Source: an uncultured Clostridium sp. (lineage in GTDB: Bacteria > Bacillota > Clostridia > TANB77 > CAG-508). Taken from it: a DNA stretch of 9,216 nt. The DNA lies in the NCBI GenBank assembly GCA_947643945.1, contig CANRXN010000022.1, positions 1 to 9,216 of the forward strand, given 5' to 3'. The notes beneath the pieces were generated by a model. It did not search any database. It saw only the letters and a program-made list of their open reading frames with translations, and was not told the origin of the DNA. How positions within the stretch are numbered: the stretch's first letter is position 1; the number at the start of each line of letters is the position of its first letter. The position numbers and the translations under genes are program-made. Positions 4,767 through 9,216 of the stretch are shown here, one piece after another.

Positions 4767-7654
4767 TTATTCACTTTTTAATTCATTACTTATGTTGGTA
4801 TTACTATTTAAATTGGTTTCGTTCGTTTGGTTTTGTTTTGCTTGATTGTTATTTTTTTCTAGCTCTTCTTTCTTCTTATCCTCTTCTTTTTTAACCGTCT
4901 CTAAGGAAGTAATTAATTCTTGCAAACGTTTTACGTCTTTTCCCATCATTTCCCAGTCATTATTACCATTTGATTGTGTTAAATTCTTATTGGCTTTAAT
5001 GATTGCTTCTATTAACCCTTCTAAATCGTCTGTATTTTCTACTTCGATTGCTACAGCATAGGTGGATAATAATTTTTCTAAAGCGGTTTGTAAGGTATCT
5101 CCTATTGCTACTTTGTTACCAGATGCTACAATTACTTTTTTAAGAAGTGGCACATCCGTTTCGTTTAACATGGTTTGATAAATTGGCTCTACATATAATA
5201 AAGTATTATTAATAGGAACTACTATCATTTGCTTGGTCAATTTGGTTCCAGTTGTGTTTAGGGCTTCTAGCTCGCTAGAAATCAGCTCGTCTTCTTCTAT
5301 TTGTTTATCTAACTGCATTGGTCCGGACGATGTTGCTATCTGCTGATAACTTGTATAGTTTTAATTGGTTTTCTCCTTGCTCACTACTTCCTACTAAATA
5401 AGAAATTATATTTTGTTTTTCATTTGGTGTGTATACTTGTATTAGCCCAAATTTTTCACCATCTACTGTTTTGGTCATGGTATAATATGGTTCCATATAA
5501 GTTCCTGTAGCTTTGGTAGATTTTATACTATTGTATTTTGCAATGTCCCATAAATCATCTGCTCTATATAATACATCTGGCTTTACATTATGATATACTT
5601 TTAAAATTTCAGCTTGCACATTATATAAAAACTTCGGATAAATTAAATGATTGGTTATATCTTCTGGTATTTGCTCGTCCAAATCCACAAATAAAGTATT
5701 ATAAATATTTCTGTATGCCATAGCAATTGGATCGGTTCTATCTGTTATATAGTAAGAAACTGTTCCATCATAACTGTCTATTATTACCTTAACAGAATTT
5801 CTAATATAGTTGATATTTTCTTTTATTCCATCGTGTTGGATAGACGTATATTGTGAGTATGGATAGCTACTAGATACGGTGTAGGCATCGATTACCCATA
5901 CAATTTTGCCTTCTTTGGTTATTACAGTATATGGATTTTCGTCATAAATTAAGTATGGCAATGCTTTTTTGGCTCTTGCTAGGATATCTCGATTGATTAA
6001 TATTTTACTGTCATTGGTAATTTCCCCTGAAAAGGCTAAATTTAAATCTCCCTTTGTGATTCCTAAGATTAGTCTATCAATAAAGTTTAGTTGTAATCCT
6101 GCTTTTCCTTCATAGGTTGAAGTGTAATCGGTTCCATTTTCGTCTGTATAATCATATTCTTGCTTGTTTTTTGCGTTGGTGGCAACGATTTCGTTATTCG
6201 CCAAACCAAAATACATTCTAGGTTGAGAAATCGCAATTTGCTCGTCATTTCCTGATACTTCTTTTTGAATATATTGTACATTTCCACTATCTACACTTTT
6301 ATTAGCGGCTATTAGGATTTCTCCCATACCATGGGTATATTCATAGGTTTTGTTGGTGTAGGTTCTTCCTAAATTTTTTATTTCTCTTGGTGCTACATAG
6401 ATAACTTGGTCTTTTCCTTTGATGTTGTATTTGGCTAAGTTTGCATTTCGGTAAGAAAAATACCCTGTTTTAGTTTGGCTGTCTTCTAGTGTTTTTAATA
6501 CCGCATCTTTACTAATAATTGGAATATTATTAATTACGTTTTCGTTTTTAGCTACCTCTTCACTGGTGATGGTTCCTGAATTGCGAAGGTTTTTTTCTTC
6601 TATATTGATATTATAAGCATTTTTGGTATTTTTTATATTTTCTGCTAGGTAGTCTTTTTCTTTGTCCAATTCATTTGAACTTACAAATAGTAAGTCAAAT
6701 ACCATCATAATGATAAATAAGATTACTAGATAACCTGGTATGATGGCTAAGTTTTTTAGTACTTTACTAGTAGACCCCTCTTTAAAATATTTTAAAGCAC
6801 GGTAAGCAAAAACAACAATGATAACAGCAAATAGGATATAACCCCATAATTTTACTGTGGTTTCTGTTAATCCCGCCCCTACTATGTCGACATCGTCTCC
6901 GGATTGTTAATAGTTTTCCAAATACCATGTTTTGTGTGTTTAATAGTGTCATGATGGCAATTCCAATGATTACAAACAAGATGTTTCTTGTTAGCTTTTT
7001 CATAAATAAGCTTTGTTTTAGCATTTTTCCATCTATTCCGTCAAAAAATCGGTTAAATACAATCACATAATATAATGCCATATAGATAGATAATCCCACA
7101 AATAATACGGTAAAATATAATGCAAATGCTTCAATTACTGGTTTTTGGAACATGTAATAGGAAATATCTAAATTGAAAACAACATCTTGTACTCCAAATG
7201 CGGTAGAGTTTATCATTAACATGATTTTTTGCATTAGAGTGGCTGATACGATTATGCTGGTAATAGCTGCAATTACTAGTGCTAACGATTTGTTTAATAG
7301 TTTTGGCATTGGTTTGTTTTCTTTTTCAAAAAATGGTTGTAATCCTTTTTTGATGCCTCGGTTGGTAAAATAAATGATAAAGTATAAAATGACAAAGTTA
7401 ACTGCCATAATGGCATATTTGTAAATCATATTGGTATAGAAAATATGAATGTATTGTTGTCCCATTTCTTGGTATTCTAAATAGCTTCCTCTTAATTGTA
7501 CATAACTGATAATTGCAAATACGATTAAAAATAAGATAACTAATATCATTCTTGTTTTGCTTTTTTCTTTTTTGTTTCTATTTCTTGTTTCTTTGGTGTT
7601 GGCTGTGTCCATAATGGTTTCTTGTTTTGTTTCTACTTTTTTGTTCTCCTCCAC
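4767..7654 (-). CDS. UPF0182 family large membrane protein, read through two +1 frameshifts at CGG codons
   Basis: With both shifts the product is about 961 residues, normal for UPF0182. Seven hydrophobic helices are visible: about residues 36-54, 75-97, 123-144, 174-200, 224-243, then (after the first shift) WGYILFAVIIVVFAYRAL and the segment around LAIIPGYLVILFIIMMVFDL. A large extracytoplasmic domain follows, with YEYTHGMGE, IGYFSYR-type and 'GPMQLDKQI' stretches, and a Lys/Glu/Asn/Gln-rich tail. The start is GTG 7654 with a perfect AAAGGAGG 8 bases upstream. It lies 50 bases after ftsY with no terminator between, so is probably cotranscribed. The first extra C is at codon 252, in the loop between helices 5 and 6. 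The second is at codon 777, in V-G-P-M-Q. Unshifted reading would stop at 6782 or 5305. Function is unknown; UPF0182 has been treated as an uncharacterised envelope protein. Confidence 0.9.
5322..5325 (-). other. +1 recoding site 2 in the UPF0182 gene, GTC CGGA read as Val-Gly
   Basis: On the minus strand the zero frame reads AAC ATC GTC CGG ACC AAT GCA GTT AGA TAA. Dropping one C gives ATC GTC GGA CCA ATG CAG TTA GAT AAA, that is I-V-G-P-M-Q-L-D-K. G-P-x-Q is a conserved turn in UPF0182, which fixes the site. Confidence 0.88.
6898..6901 (-). other. +1 recoding site 1 in the UPF0182 gene, ATC CGGA read as Ile-Gly
   Basis: On the minus strand the zero frame reads TTA ACA ATC CGG AGA CGA TGT CGA and becomes an implausible Arg/Cys/His-rich tail ending at 6782. 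Dropping one C gives ACA ATC GGA GAC GAT GTC GAC ATA GTA GGG GCG GGA, T-I-G-D-D-V-D-I-V-G-A-G, followed directly by the sixth membrane helix. The new frame has a stop at 6909-6907, just upstream, so the shift must occur downstream of that point. Confidence 0.85.
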
Positions 7655-7704
7655 AGATTGTTCCTCCTTTTTTTCTATAAAAACACCCTTTATTTTCTCA
7701 TTTT

Positions 7705-8610
7705 TTAAATAATTGCTTTTACAAAATCACTTGATTCAAAAATTTCCATGTCGTCTATTTGTTCCCCTATTCCTATAAATTTCACAGGGATTTTGTTTTC
7801 TTCAACAATTCCTATTACCACTCCGCCTTTTGCGGTTCCATCTAATTTGGTTAAGACAAGTCCTGTTATGTCCGCTTCTTCTTTAAAGGCTTTTACTTGA
7901 GATATAGCATTTTGTCCAGTTGTTCCATCAATTACTAGTAGGACTTCTTTGTCTGCTTCTTCCATTTCCTTTTTGATTACTTTTTGAATTTTATTCAGTT
8001 CGTCCATTAAATATTTCTTATTGTGCAATCTTCCTGCAGTATCTACTATTAAAATGTCTGCTTGCTTTTCTTTTGTGATTTTGATGGCATCGTATACAAC
8101 AGAGGCTGGGTCTACTCCCTCTTCTCGTTTTACGATGTCTGCTCCTGCTCTTTTTGCCCAAATTTCTAGTTGTTCTACTGCTGCTGCACGGAAGGTATCT
8201 GCTGCTGCTACTACTACTTTTTTTCCGTCTTTTGCTAAACGGTTGGCTATTTTTCCAATGGAGGTGGTTTTTCCAACTCCGTTTACACCAACGACTAAGA
8301 TAACTGCTGGCTTGGTTTGTAGGTGCAAGTCTTTGTCTTCTTTGTCTAATATTTTTTGCATTTCTTCTCGTAAGGCTTGTTTTACTTCTTCTTCGTCTTG
8401 TATTTTTTCTTTTTTTAGTCTGTTTCTTAGGTTTCCTATTATTTTTACGGATGTTTCCATCCCTATGTCTGCCATGATTAGTATTTCTTCTAGTTCGTCT
8501 AGAAAGTCGTCGTCTATTTTTTTGAAGCTTTTGAATACGCTGTTTATTTTGTCGTCAAATGAACTTTTCGTTTTGTTCATTCCTTGTTTTAGTTTATCAA
8601 AAAATCCCAT
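7705..8610 (-). CDS. ftsY: Signal recognition particle receptor FtsY
   Basis: GTPase of 301 residues that docks SRP-ribosome complexes at the membrane for cotranslational insertion. A short basic/amphipathic N-terminus (MGFFDKLKQG) is followed by the N domain (about 20-90) and the SRP GTPase G domain. G-domain motifs are the P-loop GVNGVGKTT (108-116), DTFRAAA (138-144), DTAGR (190-194) and TKLD (254-257), followed by the closing GIGEQIDD segment. The long acidic A domain of enterobacterial FtsY is absent, as is usual in Firmicutes. ATG 8608-8610 has AAAGGAGA 6 bases upstream. The frame is clean with no in-frame CGG; the out-of-frame CGGs at 7823, 7872, 8225 and 8279 cause no disruption. It heads a likely operon with the UPF0182 gene. 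Confidence 0.96.
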   Translation of the reverse strand: MGFFDKLKQGMNKTKSSFDDKINSVFKSFKKIDDDFLDELEEILIMADIGMETSVKIIGNLRNRLKKEKIQDEEEVKQALREEMQKILDKEDKDLHLQTKPAVILVVGVNGVGKTTSIGKIANRLAKDGKKVVVAAADTFRAAAVEQLEIWAKRAGADIVKREEGVDPASVVYDAIKITKEKQADILIVDTAGRLHNKKYLMDELNKIQKVIKKEMEEADKEVLLVIDGTTGQNAISQVKAFKEEADITGLVLTKLDGTAKGGVVIGIVEENKIPVKFIGIGEQIDDMEIFESSDFVKAII

Positions 8611-8641
8611 TGCTTTTCTCCTTTTTTTGTTTTGCTTTTGT

Positions 8642-8670
8642 ATTGTATCACATGTTGGCTTTTTTTTCCA
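8642..8670 (-). promoter_or_regulatory. Candidate ftsY promoter
   Basis: On the minus strand TGGAAA (8670-8665), a 17-base spacer and TACAAT (8647-8642) form a moderate sigma-A type match (4/6 and 5/6). The -10 lies about 32 bases before the ftsY start. Confidence 0.45.
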
Positions 8671-8730
8671 TAGTTTTGGGGATTTTTATGATTTTTTATA
8701 GATTAACCATTTTGCTAGTGAAATCAATTA

Positions 8731-8787
8731 AGACCTTCAAGGAAAAGTAGTTTATTAATAGTTCTACTTTATTTTCCTCAAAGGTCT
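8731..8787. terminator. Long bulged hairpin between ftsY and the gene remnant
   Basis: AGACCTT (8731-8737) pairs with AAGGTCT (8781-8787), AGGAAAA (8740-8746) with TTTTCCT (8772-8778), and GTAG (8747-8750) with CTAC (8764-8767), with small bulges between. The T-runs beside the stem are weak. It is best explained as the terminator of the minus-strand remnant that stops at 8815, but a small structured RNA is possible. Confidence 0.45.
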
Positions 8788-8814
8788 AAAGTTTTATTTG
8801 ATTAAAAATATTAA

Positions 8815-8967
8815 TCATACTAACCATTTTCTATAAATAATTGCACAAATCACAAAAGTATCCTTCTTTAATTTTTGTTTGTGTATTGGAATATTACTAG
8901 CCAGCATTATTGGTGTTTCTCCTATATCCATTTCTTTTTGGCTGTTATTTGTACCTTCAAAACATTT
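8815..8967 (-). pseudogene. 3' remnant of an unidentified gene
   Basis: A 50-codon open stretch on the minus strand ends TGA 8817-8815 and is closed upstream by TAG at 8970-8968. It reads KCFEGTNNSQKEMDIGETPI, then ILASN-type hydrophobics and ends KKDTFVICAIIYRKWLV. Its composition is protein-like, and it is followed by a hairpin as real 3' ends are. No plausible ribosome binding site precedes its only ATG (MDIGETP). I read it as the tail of a gene cut off upstream, possibly by the adjacent insertion sequence. The family is not recognised. Confidence 0.35.
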
Positions 8968-9120
8968 CTAATCTATAAAAAGTTGACATTGAAGATATCT
9001 CTTTATTTTACATACCCGTAAATGGCAACGTAAGGAGCTGCAGTATATCATTTATACCAATGTAAATTTAGAATCTTTTATCTTTAAGCTTTGTTCTTCA
9101 TAACTTATAAGTGGTTCATC
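8968..9120 (-). other. Non-coding stretch, probable 3' flank of the insertion sequence
   Basis: No convincing gene was found here. A short in-frame continuation after the transposase stop (DEPLISYEEQSLKIKDSKFT and two more residues) ends in TAA and has no start. A TGACATTGAAGATAT segment at 8984 on the plus strand begins with the TG typical of IS3-family ends and may be the element's right terminus, but the other end lies outside the window. Confidence 0.3.
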
Positions 9121-9216
9121 TTATGCTACTTCATTTTCAAGTTCACTTGGCACTTTATATTCAATTGATGAATGTATCCTTCTACGATTGTACCAGCTTT
9201 CTATGAACTCAAATAT
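9121..9216 (-). mobile_element. IS3-family transposase (OrfB) C-terminal end, cut by the window edge
   Basis: Thirty-one codons and a TAA on the minus strand read FEFIESWYNRRRIHSSIEYK and then end VPSELENEVA. The 'F-x-F-I-E-x-W-Y-N-x-R-R-x-H-S-S-I-x-Y-x-x-P' block is the standard C-terminus of IS3/IS150-type DDE transposases, immediately after the catalytic Glu region. The rest of the element lies to the right, outside the window. Confidence 0.9.

Noticed and set aside
6087..6287. Short minus-strand frame within the UPF0182 gene
   Set aside because: It is out of frame with a continuous, conserved coding segment and has no supporting start signal.
750..6901. Plain reassignment of CGG to another amino acid
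   Set aside because: Changing the meaning of CGG leaves the downstream frame wrong at all five sites. A one-base skip is needed to recover the conserved sequence.
267..7654. Simple sequencing or assembly indels as the cause of the five frameshifts
   Set aside because: The lesions lie on both strands, always add C, always at the start of a GGN codon, and only one lies in a run of three identical bases. Out-of-frame CGG strings are never disrupted. It remains the main null hypothesis until reads are inspected.
8021..8701. Long plus-strand open frame opposite ftsY
   Set aside because: It is the antisense shadow of the highly conserved ftsY G domain, is Ser/Phe-rich and has no ribosome binding site.
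1..9216. CRISPR array, rRNA or tRNA genes
   Set aside because: No regularly spaced direct repeats and no cloverleaf or rRNA-like segments were seen on either strand.

Overview
The window looks like chromosome from an AT-rich, anaerobic Gram-positive bacterium of the Clostridia type, probably an uncultured gut-associated lineage. This rests on very low GC, strong AGGAGG-type ribosome binding sites, a reverse rubrerythrin, a clostridial pilin-like surface protein, a UPF0182 membrane protein and DUF5665. The species cannot be named from the sequence.

Layout: (1) 3-218 (+), the 3' end of an acyl-CoA thioesterase, with a terminator. (2) 267-1500 (-), a type IV pilin-like protein. (3) 1687-2235 (-), reverse rubrerythrin with a near-consensus promoter. 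(4) 2412-2693 (+), a small zinc-ribbon/HTH protein. (5) 2753-3969 (+), tyrosyl-tRNA synthetase, ending in a bidirectional terminator. (6) 4019-4327 (-), an unrecognised 102-residue protein with its own promoter and a candidate operator. (7) A probable minus-strand operon: ftsY (8610-7705), a UPF0182 seven-helix membrane protein (7654-4767) and DUF5665 (4721-4431). The DUF5665 gene follows a hairpin that contains its own ribosome binding site. (8) 8700-9216, an intergenic stretch with a hairpin, a 50-codon gene remnant and the 3' end of an IS3-family transposase.

The main finding is a recoding pattern. Three otherwise intact genes (the pilin-like gene, tyrS and the UPF0182 gene) contain five apparent +1 frameshifts. 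All five have the same form: one extra C directly before a glycine codon GGN, so the zero frame reads CGG. Skipping that C restores the full-length family protein each time. No frameshift of any other kind was found. CGG is never used as an ordinary in-frame codon in any gene of recognised family here, while about sixteen out-of-frame CGG trinucleotides in the same genes cause no disruption. This fits an organism in which CGG is unassigned or starved of its tRNA and CGGN is read as glycine with a +1 shift, making extra C insertions tolerable even in the essential tyrS. One unrecognised gene (4019-4327) has an in-frame CGG followed by G that appears to be read straight through, and it is the main exception.
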